This document shows, piece after piece, positions 41,207-49,119 of a stretch of 64,000 nt of DNA. The stretch comes from an uncultured Clostridiaceae bacterium (GTDB taxonomy: Bacteria > Bacillota > Clostridia > Lachnospirales > Lachnospiraceae), in NCBI GenBank assembly GCA_902477765.1, contig CABSIM010000003.1, forward strand, positions 1-64,000. The letters are read 5' to 3'. The notes beneath the pieces are model-generated. The model had not been told where the DNA came from and searched no databases. It saw nothing but the letters and a program-made list of their open reading frames with translations. Every line of letters starts with the position of its first letter. Within the stretch, counting starts at the first letter, position 1. Position numbers and translations under genes: made by a program.

Positions 41207-41881
41207 ATGCCGCTGTATTTTGGAATGTTCGTGAGTGTAACTGCGTATCTGATCGGGCTTCGCCTGAAGAAAAAACTGGGCTGGCAGATCCTGAATCCTC
41301 TGCTGATCGCCATTGTTCTGGTTATTGCCGTACTCCTGATGGGAAAGATTCCTTATGAGGAATACAACAAAGGAGCAGGATATATCAGCTATTTCCTGAC
41401 GCCGGCCACGGTCTGCCTGGCCATTCCCCTTTATAAACAGCTGGATCTGTTAAGGAAAAACCTGGCCGCAGTCATTGTGGGAATCGTTTCCGGCGTGATT
41501 GCCAGTGCAGCAAGCGTTTTTGCCATGGCACTGCTTTTCCGGCTGGAACATGTTCACTATGTGTCCCTTCTCCCCAAGTCCATTACCACAGCCATCGGCA
41601 TGGGCGTTTCGGAAGAAGCGGGCGGAATTGTCACAATTACCATTGTCAGTATCATTATTACGGGAATTCTGGGCAATATGATAGCAGAGCTGTGGTTTAA
41701 GCTGATCCGGGTGGAACACCCCATCGCCAAAGGCCTGGCTCTCGGAACCGCGGCCCACGCCATCGGAACGGCCAAAGCCCTGGAACTGGGTGAAGTGGAA
41801 GGAGCCATGAGCAGCCTGTCCATTGCCGTTGCAGGACTTCTGACTGTGGTGGCTGTTCCGCTGGTTTCCGGTCTTATCTGA
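41207..41881 (+). CDS. lrgB: LrgB/CidB family membrane protein
   Basis: A 224-residue polytopic membrane protein, about seven helices. Family blocks: NPLLIAIVLVIAVLL, YFLTPATVCLAIPLYKQLDLLRKNL, LLPKSITTAIGMGVSEEAGG, and KGLALGTAAHAIGTAKALELGEVEGAMSSLSIAVAG. It has an adjacent start at the lrgA stop (taaATG), the usual two-gene operon. In several Gram-positive bacteria LrgAB-type proteins move pyruvate or glycolate; the role here is untested. PepF follows after 33 nt. Confidence 0.92.
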   Translation: MPLYFGMFVSVTAYLIGLRLKKKLGWQILNPLLIAIVLVIAVLLMGKIPYEEYNKGAGYISYFLTPATVCLAIPLYKQLDLLRKNLAAVIVGIVSGVIASAASVFAMALLFRLEHVHYVSLLPKSITTAIGMGVSEEAGGIVTITIVSIIITGILGNMIAELWFKLIRVEHPIAKGLALGTAAHAIGTAKALELGEVEGAMSSLSIAVAGLLTVVAVPLVSGLI

Positions 41882-41914
41882 TGGAAATAACAGAAAACCT
41901 GAAGGGAGAGCATT

Positions 41915-43723
41915 ATGGCTGAAACCGTAAGGACGGCAATGGAAACAGAAGAGAAATACAGATGGAATCTGAGAGATCTGATTTCAGATGAAGAAGAATG
42001 GAAATCACTGATCCGGCAGGCAGAGGAAGGTTTTACTGTCCTGTCTGCATATGAAGGCACACTGGGAATGTCAGCAGAGACACTGGGTTCCTGTCTGCGG
42101 TGCCGTGACAGAATTGAAGGAATCCTGTCACGGGTGGTTGCTTATGCCAGACAGAAGAGGGATGAAAATACTGCTGACAGTGCCGGACAGACGCTGGCAT
42201 CGGAAGCGGAAGGCCTGATTGCCAGGTATATGGAAGCTGAGGCCTTTCTGGAGCCGGAAATCCAGGAGATTCCCGAGGGACGGATCCGGGAATGGATGGA
42301 AACGGAGCCGCTGGCACTGTACAGAAGATATCTGGAACGGCTGCTTGCCAGAAAGGCGCACATGCTTTCCTCCCGGGAAGAACGTCTTCTGGCCATGGCC
42401 GCGGATGCGGCAAACGGGGCATCGGCTGCATTTACGATGCTCAACAACGCGGATCTGACATTTGAACCCGTGAAGGACAGGGACGGAAGACAGGTTCCGG
42501 TGACCCATGGACGGTACGGACTGCTTATGGAGAGCCAGGACCGGGAGATCCGAAGGGATGCGTTTCTCTCCTATTATAAAAGTTACAGGCAGTCTGCCAA
42601 CACAATGGCCGCACTGTTTGAAAGCAATCTGAAGCAGGCATGTTTCTATGCCAGAGCCCGCCGGTATCCGTCTTCCAGAGCCTATTATCTGGCGGAGAAT
42701 GAGATTCCGGAAGCCGTATACGACAATCTGATCCGCACGGTCCGGGGAAGACTTGACCTGATGCACCGGTATGTGTCCATAAGGAAAAAAATTCTGGGTC
42801 TGGGGGAACTTCACATGTATGATATGTTCGTTCCTCTGGTGCCGTCCATGGACAGAAAAGTAACCTATGAAGAAGCAGAAGGCCTGATTCTGGAAGCACT
42901 GAGACCTCTGGGAGAAAATTACGGGAAGCTGCTGAAACAGGGACTGGAAGGCCGGTGGGTGGATGTCTATGAGAGACCGGGAAAAAGGAGCGGAGGCTAT
43001 TCTTCCTGCGTTTACGGATTTCATCCGTATGTGCTGATGAGTTACGACGATACCCTCAATTCAGTCCTTACCCTGGCCCATGAAATGGGACATTCCCTTC
43101 ATTCCTGGTATTCCAATGAAGCGCAGCCTTACCCGTATGCGGATTACAGAATTTTTGTGGCTGAGGTGGCATCCACCTGCAACGAAGCCCTGCTTCTCAG
43201 ATATCTGATGGAAAAGGCGGAAAGCAGGAAGGAAAAAGCATATCTGGCAAATCAGTTTCTGGAACGGTTCCGGGGAACCATGTTCCGTCAGACCATGCTT
43301 GCGGAATTCGAACTGGAGACGCACCGGATGGCGTGGGACAGAAAGCCTCTGACCAGGGAGGTTCTGTGCCGGCTGTATCAGGACCTGAATGTCTGCTATT
43401 ACGGAGACGATGTGACGGTGGATCCGGATATCAGCTATGAATGGGCGAGAATTCCCCATTTTTACAGTCCGTTTTATGTGTATCAGTATGCCACGGGGTT
43501 CGCAGCCGCCATGGCAGTCAGCAGCAGGATCCTGTCGGGAGACAGAAACGCCTTGTCGGGGTACCTGGAATTTCTTAAGGGAGGATGTTCCATGACCCCC
43601 ATCGGACTTCTGAAGCTCTGCGGCCTTGATATGGAAAAACCGCAGGTGGTGGAAGAGGCTCTGGATGTATTTGAATCACTTCTTGATGAATTTGAAAAAG
43701 AGACCGGCAGCTTTGCCGGATAA
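41915..43723 (+). CDS. pepF: Oligoendopeptidase F
   Basis: M3B zinc endopeptidase that cuts cytoplasmic peptides of roughly 7-17 residues. The 602-residue protein starts with METEEKYRWNLRDLISDEEEW, shows the PepF N-terminal helical domain, then SVLTLAHEMGHSLHSWYS, in which HEMGH (about residue 389) supplies the zinc ligands and catalytic Glu; EVASTCNEALLLRYL supplies the third ligand Glu. The C-terminal block PHFYSPFYVYQYATGFAAA is also typical. GAAGGGAGAGC lies upstream. It sits in an apparent unit with lrgAB. Full length, no breaks. Confidence 0.95.
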   Translation: MAETVRTAMETEEKYRWNLRDLISDEEEWKSLIRQAEEGFTVLSAYEGTLGMSAETLGSCLRCRDRIEGILSRVVAYARQKRDENTADSAGQTLASEAEGLIARYMEAEAFLEPEIQEIPEGRIREWMETEPLALYRRYLERLLARKAHMLSSREERLLAMAADAANGASAAFTMLNNADLTFEPVKDRDGRQVPVTHGRYGLLMESQDREIRRDAFLSYYKSYRQSANTMAALFESNLKQACFYARARRYPSSRAYYLAENEIPEAVYDNLIRTVRGRLDLMHRYVSIRKKILGLGELHMYDMFVPLVPSMDRKVTYEEAEGLILEALRPLGENYGKLLKQGLEGRWVDVYERPGKRSGGYSSCVYGFHPYVLMSYDDTLNSVLTLAHEMGHSLHSWYSNEAQPYPYADYRIFVAEVASTCNEALLLRYLMEKAESRKEKAYLANQFLERFRGTMFRQTMLAEFELETHRMAWDRKPLTREVLCRLYQDLNVCYYGDDVTVDPDISYEWARIPHFYSPFYVYQYATGFAAAMAVSSRILSGDRNALSGYLEFLKGGCSMTPIGLLKLCGLDMEKPQVVEEALDVFESLLDEFEKETGSFAG

Positions 43724-43763
43724 CTGAGGAAAACAGCAGCAGGAAAGGCGTGAGGTGAGTATT

Positions 43764-44531
43764 ATGAATCTGTATGAAGCTATATTCAGCCGGAAATCGG
43801 TCAGAAAGTTCCGCATGGAGCCAATCGCGTCAGAACTTCTGGACAGAATCCGGAAATTTATAGATAATGTATCCTGCCTGGATAATCAGAGCAGGGTGGA
43901 GTTTGAGATCATTGACAATCTGCAGGAAAAGCAGAAGGTGAAGGGACTGGGAAAGACGGATGCGCCCTACTATCTGGCTGTATACTGTGAGGACAGCAGG
44001 CAGTCGGTCAGGAATGCCGGATATGCGGCGGAGCAGGTGGTCCTTTATATGACGGAAAAGGAAATCGGAACCTGTTATCTGGGAGCGGCCAGAACAGGAG
44101 AAAATACAAAGAACGGGCTGCGCCGGTTCCTGATCATTGCATTCGGTTTCTGTGAAGGGAAACTTTACAGAGACAGCATGGCTGCGCACCGTCTTTCTCT
44201 CAGCAGCCTCTGCGTATATAAGGACGAACCGGGAGAAAACATCAAATCCATACTGAAGGCAGCCAGACTTGCACCGTCGGCCTTCAACAGCCAGCCGTGG
44301 AGGTTTGTGGTCTATTCTGACCGGATCTATATTTTCGCAAAGAAAGACGCCCTTCCCCGTACCAGGAGACTGCTGGCCATGCGGGATTTCGGCATCGGCA
44401 TCATGCTTTCCCATATCATGCTGGCAGCCGAGGAACTGTGGATGAATATGGAGACCGTTACGGAGGAACAGTTTTTAAAGAAAGTTTATAAGAACGGCGA
44501 GTACATTTGTACGATTGTTTTCCATATCTGA
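43764..44531 (+). CDS. Nitroreductase-family protein (TM1586-like)
   Basis: A 255-residue FMN-type protein of the putative nitroreductase group that spans the length of two fused half-domains. N-terminal part: MNLYEAIFSRKSVRKFRMEPI, the R-x-S-x-R/K motif of nitroreductases; the middle has YAAEQVVLYMTEKEIGTCYLG; the second half repeats a RLAPSAFNSQPWRFVVYSD motif that binds the FMN ring. Reads as one protein with a pseudo-dimer fold, as in the TM1586 family. The ATG at 43764 follows GTGAGGTGAG; the GTG at 43755 lies inside that ribosome site. Substrate unknown. Confidence 0.86.
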   Translation: MNLYEAIFSRKSVRKFRMEPIASELLDRIRKFIDNVSCLDNQSRVEFEIIDNLQEKQKVKGLGKTDAPYYLAVYCEDSRQSVRNAGYAAEQVVLYMTEKEIGTCYLGAARTGENTKNGLRRFLIIAFGFCEGKLYRDSMAAHRLSLSSLCVYKDEPGENIKSILKAARLAPSAFNSQPWRFVVYSDRIYIFAKKDALPRTRRLLAMRDFGIGIMLSHIMLAAEELWMNMETVTEEQFLKKVYKNGEYICTIVFHI

Positions 44532-44590
44532 TGAAGTCGGATTATTTCTTCTCTGACAATAAAATGTGGAATTTTTATTCCGGTGGGTTT

Positions 44591-44624
44591 TTGACTTGAA
44601 ACACAACTTTACTTATGCTAAAAT
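44591..44624 (+). promoter_or_regulatory. Two overlapping promoters of the pyr operon
   Basis: TTGACT (44591-44596), 17 nt, TATGCT (44614-44619); and TTGAAA (44596-44601), 17 nt, TAAAAT (44619-44624) with an extended -10 TG at 44616-44617. The leader is only about 40 nt, with no room for a PyrR attenuator. Confidence 0.75.
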
Positions 44625-44668
44625 TGACAGGATAAATAAAAACCGGAAATCCATTGAAGGAGGAAGTT

Positions 44669-45586
44669 ATGATCAGTCAGCTCGTACAGAAGATTCAGGA
44701 AACAAAAGCACCCATCTGTGTCGGTCTGGATCCAATGCTGGGATACATTCCGTCCCATATTGTTCAGAAATCTTTTAAGGAGTTCGGAGAAACCCTCGAA
44801 GGGGCTGCCGACGCTGTCTGGCAGTTTAATAAAGAAATTGTAGACCATACGTATGATTTGATTCCCTCAGTGAAACCACAGATTGCCATGTATGAGCAGT
44901 TTGGCATTGAGGGACTTAAAATATATGCGAGAACCGTGGAATACTGCCAGCAGAAGGGACTTCTGGTAATCGGCGATGTGAAGCGGGGAGATATCGGATC
45001 CACTTCTTCTGCCTATGCAGTAGGCCATCTGGGAACGGTCAAGGTCGGCAGCAATGTATGTTCCGGTTTCAGCACGGATTTCATCACGGTAAATCCCTAT
45101 CTGGGGACTGACGGCGTAAAGCCTTTCGTGGATGTATGCCGGGAAGAAGACAAGGGTCTGTTCGTTCTGGTGAAGACTTCCAACCCTTCCAGCGGCGAGT
45201 TCCAGGACAGGCTCATCGACGGCCGTCCTCTTTATGAACTGGTGGCAGAGAAAGTGGTGGAATGGGGAGAGTCCTGCATGGACGGCGCCTACAGCAATGT
45301 GGGAGCCGTGGTGGGAGCCACCTATCCGGAAATGAGCAAGGTGCTCCGGAAACTGATGCCCCACACCTATTTCCTGGTTCCCGGATACGGAGCCCAGGGC
45401 GGAACTGCAGAAGACCTGAGACACTGCTTCAATGAGGACGGACTGGGAGCCATTGTCAATTCCTCCCGCGGAATCATTGCCGCATACAAACAGGAAAAAT
45501 ATTCCAAATTCGGACCGGAACATTTTGCCGAGGCTTCCAGACAGGCAGTTCTGGACATGATCGCTGATATCAGCAGAGTTCTGTAA
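44669..45586 (+). CDS. pyrF: Orotidine 5'-phosphate decarboxylase (long form)
   Basis: Converts OMP to UMP. The 305-residue protein belongs to the long OMPdecase group 2. Active-site loop GDVKRGDIGSTSSAYAV holds the Lys/Asp catalytic set (K-R-G-D); CVGLDP starts the barrel and PGYGAQGG binds the phosphate. ATG at 44669 has AAGGAGGAAG upstream; an in-frame start at 44654 lies in that site. Being first gene of a pyrF-K-D-E operon is common in Lachnospiraceae. The other pyr genes (pyrB, C, carAB) are not in the window. Confidence 0.95.
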   Translation: MISQLVQKIQETKAPICVGLDPMLGYIPSHIVQKSFKEFGETLEGAADAVWQFNKEIVDHTYDLIPSVKPQIAMYEQFGIEGLKIYARTVEYCQQKGLLVIGDVKRGDIGSTSSAYAVGHLGTVKVGSNVCSGFSTDFITVNPYLGTDGVKPFVDVCREEDKGLFVLVKTSNPSSGEFQDRLIDGRPLYELVAEKVVEWGESCMDGAYSNVGAVVGATYPEMSKVLRKLMPHTYFLVPGYGAQGGTAEDLRHCFNEDGLGAIVNSSRGIIAAYKQEKYSKFGPEHFAEASRQAVLDMIADISRVL

Positions 45587-45601
45587 ATACAGGAGGTAGC
45601 C

Positions 45602-46447
45602 ATGGCACAGAAAAAGATAAAGGCAGTGATCGCAAGCCAGGAAAAGCTGACGGACGGAATTTACAGCATGTGGCTGGAAGCACCGGAGATGGCGGCTGAG
45701 GCTGTACCGGGACAGTTTATTGCGGTATATCCGGCAGATCGCTCGAAACTCCTTCCCAGACCCATCAGCATCTGTGAGACAGATAAAGAAAAAGGCTGCC
45801 TGCGCATTGTATACAGGGTTGCCGGAGGCGGCACTCTCGAATTTTCCGGATACGGAGCCGGAGACAGTCTGGACATCATGGGCCCTCTGGGCAACGGATT
45901 CCCTCTGGAAAAGAAGAAGGCGCTTCTGATCGGCGGAGGCATCGGAATCCCTCCGATGCTGGAGCTGGCAAAAAAACTGGACTGTGAAAAAACCGCTGTT
46001 CTGGGATACCGGGACAGCCGGATGTTCCTGAAAGATGAGATCGGAGCATATGCCGGAGTGGCGGTGGCCACGGAAGACGGCAGTGCGGGAACAAAGGGAA
46101 CTGTGATTGATGCCATCCGGGAAAACGGACTTTCCGCGGATATCATCTACGCTTGCGGTCCTACGCCTATGTTAAAGGCACTGAAGGCGTATGCCGCTGA
46201 AAAGGGAATCGAATGCTACATCTCCCTGGAAGAAAAAATGGCCTGCGGCATCGGCGCCTGCCTCGGCTGCGTCTGCCACAGCAGGGATGTGGATGAGCAC
46301 AGCAATGTGAGAAACAAAAGAGTCTGCAAAGACGGACCGGTGTTCCGCGCGGAGGAAGTGGAACTCCTTTCCACGGAAGAGCAGAGGGAGCGGATCGGAA
46401 GCGGCTGCATGTGCGGCACGGTCAGAGTGAAGGAGGACCAGGAATGA
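45602..46447 (+). CDS. pyrK: Dihydroorotate dehydrogenase B, electron-transfer subunit
   Basis: FAD and [2Fe-2S] subunit that passes electrons from PyrD to NAD+. The 281-residue protein has an N-terminal FAD barrel (RPISICE, FSGYGAGDSLDIMGPLGNGF), an NAD-binding domain (LLIGGGIGIPPML, YACGPTPMLKAL) and the cluster-binding motif ACGIGACLGCVCHS with a fourth Cys in RVCKDGPVF. AGGAGGTAGCC stands before the ATG. It overlaps pyrD by 4 nt, consistent with 1:1 synthesis of the PyrD2K2 complex. Confidence 0.95.
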   Translation: MAQKKIKAVIASQEKLTDGIYSMWLEAPEMAAEAVPGQFIAVYPADRSKLLPRPISICETDKEKGCLRIVYRVAGGGTLEFSGYGAGDSLDIMGPLGNGFPLEKKKALLIGGGIGIPPMLELAKKLDCEKTAVLGYRDSRMFLKDEIGAYAGVAVATEDGSAGTKGTVIDAIRENGLSADIIYACGPTPMLKALKAYAAEKGIECYISLEEKMACGIGACLGCVCHSRDVDEHSNVRNKRVCKDGPVFRAEEVELLSTEEQRERIGSGCMCGTVRVKEDQE

Positions 46448-47346
46448 ATACAAAGGTGAATCTGGCCGGCGTTGAACTGAAAAATCCTGTCATGACGGCA
46501 TCAGGTACCTTCGGCTCCGGCATGGAATACGGGGAAATGGTGGATCTGAACCGTCTGGGGGCCGTGGTGACAAAGGGAATCGCCAATGTGCCGTGGCCGG
46601 GAAATCCCACCCCCCGTGTAACGGAAGTATACGGCGGCATGCTGAATGCCATCGGCCTTCAGGGACCTGGCGTGGACGTGTTTATAGAAAGGGACATTCC
46701 ATTCCTGAAACAGTATGATACGAAGATCATAGTCAATGTCTGCGGAAAGACAAAAGAGGACTATGTGGATGTGGTGGAGCGTCTGGGAGACACGGATGTG
46801 GACATGCTGGAAATCAATATTTCCTGTCCCAATGTGAAGGAAGGCGGCATTGCGTTCGGCCAGGATCCCAGATGTGCGGAGGAGATCACGGCGGCAGTGA
46901 AAAAGGTTGCCAGACAGCCGGTGATCATGAAGCTTTCCCCCAATGTGACCGACATCACGGAAATGGCAAGGGCAGTGGAGGCAGGCGGAGCCGATGTGGT
47001 CTCCCTGATCAACACACTGACAGGAATGAAAATTGATATCAACAGAAGGACCTTTGCGCTGGCCAATAAGACCGGAGGACTTTCGGGCCCGGCAGTGAAG
47101 CCGGTGGCCGTGCGGATGGTATACCAGGTGGCCGGCGCCGTGAAAATTCCGGTTATCGGCATGGGCGGCATCATGACTGCCGAGGATGCTCTTGAGTTTA
47201 TTCTGGCCGGTGCCACTGCAGTTTCCGTGGGCACGGCAAACTTTGTCAATCCGTCCGCTACGGTGGAGATTGCGGAAGGAATTGAAGATTACATGAGAAG
47301 AAACCATGTGGAGGATATCCGGGAACTCATTGGAGCCGTCAGGTAG
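46444..47346 (+). CDS. pyrD: Dihydroorotate dehydrogenase B, catalytic subunit
   Basis: Class 1B NAD-linked DHODH. The 300-residue TIM barrel shows VNLAGVELKNPVMTASGTFGSG, LQGPGVDVFI, NISCPNVKEGGIAFGQDP (catalytic Cys region), and GMGGIMTAEDALEFILAGATAVSVGTANF (FMN phosphate). The ATG at 46444 overlaps the pyrK stop; an in-frame start at 46411 lies inside pyrK. It fits the PyrK partner and forms the class 1B complex. Confidence 0.96.
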   Translation: MNTKVNLAGVELKNPVMTASGTFGSGMEYGEMVDLNRLGAVVTKGIANVPWPGNPTPRVTEVYGGMLNAIGLQGPGVDVFIERDIPFLKQYDTKIIVNVCGKTKEDYVDVVERLGDTDVDMLEINISCPNVKEGGIAFGQDPRCAEEITAAVKKVARQPVIMKLSPNVTDITEMARAVEAGGADVVSLINTLTGMKIDINRRTFALANKTGGLSGPAVKPVAVRMVYQVAGAVKIPVIGMGGIMTAEDALEFILAGATAVSVGTANFVNPSATVEIAEGIEDYMRRNHVEDIRELIGAVR

Positions 47347-47412
47347 GAAACGACGCAAAATCCGGAAAACAGCAGCGGCAGCTGCCAACATTCAGAGAGG
47401 GGTAAAAGGAAT

Positions 47413-48087
47413 ATGGAAAGATACAAGCAGGAATTTATTGAATTCATGGTGGACTGCGGCGTCCTGAAATTCGGAGATTTCGTTACCAAGAGCGGAAGAA
47501 AGACTCCGTTCTTCGTGAACACCGGCTTTTACCGCACCGGTGCCCAGCTGAGAAAACTGGGAGAATATTATGCAAAGGCCATTAAAGAAACTTTCGGAAC
47601 GGATTTCGACGTACTGTTCGGGCCGGCCTATAAAGGAATTCCCCTGACTGTGGCTGCCAGCATGGCCCTCAGCGAGCATTTCGGCGCTGATGTCAAGTAC
47701 TGCTCCAACAGAAAAGAAGTGAAGGACCACGGCGACAAGGGTATTCTTCTGGGAAGTCCCATTGCCGATGGAGACAAGGTTGTGATCATTGAGGATGTGA
47801 CCACTGCGGGAACTTCCATCGAGGAGACTCTGCCGATTATCCGTGCCCAGGGCAACGTGGATGTGCTGGGTCTGGTGGTGTCCGTGGACCGCTGTGAGAG
47901 AGGCCAGGGAGAAAAGTCCGCGCTTACGGAGATTCAGGAGAAATACGGATTCCGCACCACAGCCATCGTAACCATGATGGAAGTGGTAGAGCATCTTTAC
48001 AACAGGGAGTATAAGGGAAAAGTCATCATTGATGATACCCTGAAAGCTGCCATTGATGCGTACTATGAGCAGTACGGCGTGAAATAA
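47413..48087 (+). CDS. pyrE: Orotate phosphoribosyltransferase
   Basis: Joins orotate to PRPP to give OMP, the step before PyrF. The 224-residue product starts MERYKQEFIEFMVDCGVLKFGDFVTKSGRKTPFFVNTG, has the LFGPAYKGIPL loop, and the PRPP motif VVIIEDVTTAGTSIEET. The end is extended (VIIDDTLKAAIDAYYEQYGVK) as in the long clostridial form. It lies 66 nt after pyrD, with GAGAGGGGTAAAAGG upstream. A small membrane protein gene follows after 11 nt. Confidence 0.95.
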   Translation: MERYKQEFIEFMVDCGVLKFGDFVTKSGRKTPFFVNTGFYRTGAQLRKLGEYYAKAIKETFGTDFDVLFGPAYKGIPLTVAASMALSEHFGADVKYCSNRKEVKDHGDKGILLGSPIADGDKVVIIEDVTTAGTSIEETLPIIRAQGNVDVLGLVVSVDRCERGQGEKSALTEIQEKYGFRTTAIVTMMEVVEHLYNREYKGKVIIDDTLKAAIDAYYEQYGVK

Positions 48088-48098
48088 GGGGTGCCTGA

Positions 48099-48248
48099 AT
48101 GGAAAGAATTTATAAGACGATGAGGAATGCGGGAGCAGCAAATGTTGCAGTGGGAATCGTGATCCTGACCGTCGGACTGGCTGCCGGAATCATGACCATT
48201 ATAAGCGGAGCCATTCTGCTGAAAAGAAAATCAGAGATCACATTTTAA
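48099..48248 (+). CDS. 49-residue single-span membrane protein after pyrE
   Basis: A small open frame of 49 codons with a good ribosome site (AAGGGGTG, 48086-48093). The product starts MERIYKTMRNAGAANV and has one strong hydrophobic span, AVGIVILTVGLAAGIMTIISG (about residues 17-37 in one stretch), then a basic end LLKRKSEITF. It lies 11 nt after pyrE and before the operon terminator at 48266, so it is co-transcribed with the pyr genes. The hydrophobic-then-basic layout and good ribosome site argue it is real. I believe similar peptides follow pyrE in other Lachnospiraceae, but from memory. Function unknown. Confidence 0.75.
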   Translation: MERIYKTMRNAGAANVAVGIVILTVGLAAGIMTIISGAILLKRKSEITF

Positions 48249-48265
48249 AATATGACTGAAGACAT

Positions 48266-48313
48266 GGCCGGGAACACTCCGGAGAAATCCGGAGAGCGCC
48301 CGGCCGCTGTTTT
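48266..48313 (+). terminator. Terminator of the pyr operon
   Basis: Outer stem GGCCGGG (48266-48272) / CCCGGCC (48299-48305), inner CTCCGGA/TCCGGAG, then TGTTTTC. It is placed after the small membrane protein gene. Confidence 0.75.
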
Positions 48314-48334
48314 CTGCGGATGGAGATTAGAGAG

Positions 48335-48805
48335 ATGATAGGAAGAAACAGACACCGGAAACTGGGGTTTGTGCTGTTTGTCCTGTATCTGGTTCTGCTG
48401 ACATACTTCCTGTTTTTTGCCGAGACAATGGGGCGGAGTCCGGAGGCCAGAACGGATTACAGATATAACCTGGTTTTGTTCAAGGAGATACGGAGATTTA
48501 TCATGTACCGGGATATTCTGGGATACAGAGCGGTTTTTATGAATATCGCAGGTAATATGATCGCCTTTATGCCGTTCGGATTCTTCCTTCCGGTGATCTG
48601 GCACAGAATGAAGCACTGGTATACCACCACAGTCCTGAGCTTTACCTTCAGCCTCTGTGTGGAGACACTGCAGCTGGTTATGAAAGTGGGAAGTTTTGAC
48701 GTGGATGACCTGGTTTTGAACACCATCGGCGGACTGGCCGGGTATGCCATATACCGTTTTCTGAAAGGAGTGTGGCACAGATACAGTGAAACGGATCGGA
48801 AATAA
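48335..48805 (+). CDS. VanZ family membrane protein
   Basis: A 156-residue protein with about four membrane helices. The VanZ-type core is RYNLVLFKEIRRF, NIAGNMIAFMPFGFFLP, and LSFTFSLCVETLQLVMKVGSFDVDDLVLNTIGGLAGYAIY. VanZ relatives can lower teicoplanin sensitivity in resistance clusters but are common, uncharacterised chromosomal genes in Firmicutes. I chose the ATG at 48335, with GGAG-type sequence upstream; an in-frame ATG at 48320 has no ribosome site. The C-terminal end overlaps the next gene by 20 nt. Confidence 0.85.
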   Translation: MIGRNRHRKLGFVLFVLYLVLLTYFLFFAETMGRSPEARTDYRYNLVLFKEIRRFIMYRDILGYRAVFMNIAGNMIAFMPFGFFLPVIWHRMKHWYTTTVLSFTFSLCVETLQLVMKVGSFDVDDLVLNTIGGLAGYAIYRFLKGVWHRYSETDRK

Positions 48806-49100
48806 GATTTCCTATATACGGAAACCCATTGCAAAACGGAGTTTTGTTTCGGCAGGGCTGGCTGCTGCCTCCCTGCTGTTCGCCGCCGCATCCATTGTGA
48901 CAGCCTGCCGGTTTCCGGGAAATGCGCCGCTGACGGCGGCAGCTCTCGGAATGTCCAGCATTCTGACGGCAGTGTCGGGGGCGGTTTACGGTGTCCTTTC
49001 CTTTTTTGAAAAGGAGAAAAACTACATTCTGGCCAAAATCAGCCTGGCCGGATCCGGGATTCTGATCTTTATCTGGCTGGTGATCATTGCGCTGGGATGA
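48786..49100 (+). CDS. Small membrane protein (DUF6142-like)
   Basis: A 104-residue protein with three hydrophobic spans: VSAGLAAASLLFAAASIVTA, LTAAALGMSSILTAVSGAVYGVLSFF, and ISLAGSGILIFIWLVIIALG. The start is basic (KRIGNKISYIRKPIAKRS). The start codon is GTG at 48786, inside the end of the VanZ gene; an AAAGGAG at 48765 is a little far, so the exact start is uncertain. It resembles a Lachnospiraceae membrane family (DUF6142 from memory). It is followed by the aminopeptidase gene after 19 nt. Function unknown. Confidence 0.65.
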   Translation: MKRIGNKISYIRKPIAKRSFVSAGLAAASLLFAAASIVTACRFPGNAPLTAAALGMSSILTAVSGAVYGVLSFFEKEKNYILAKISLAGSGILIFIWLVIIALG

Positions 49101-49119
49101 GCGGGAAAAGGAGGCAGAA

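Noticed and set aside
44625..44668. PyrR-type attenuator in the pyr leader
   Set aside because: The leader is about 40 nt with no anti-terminator or terminator stem.
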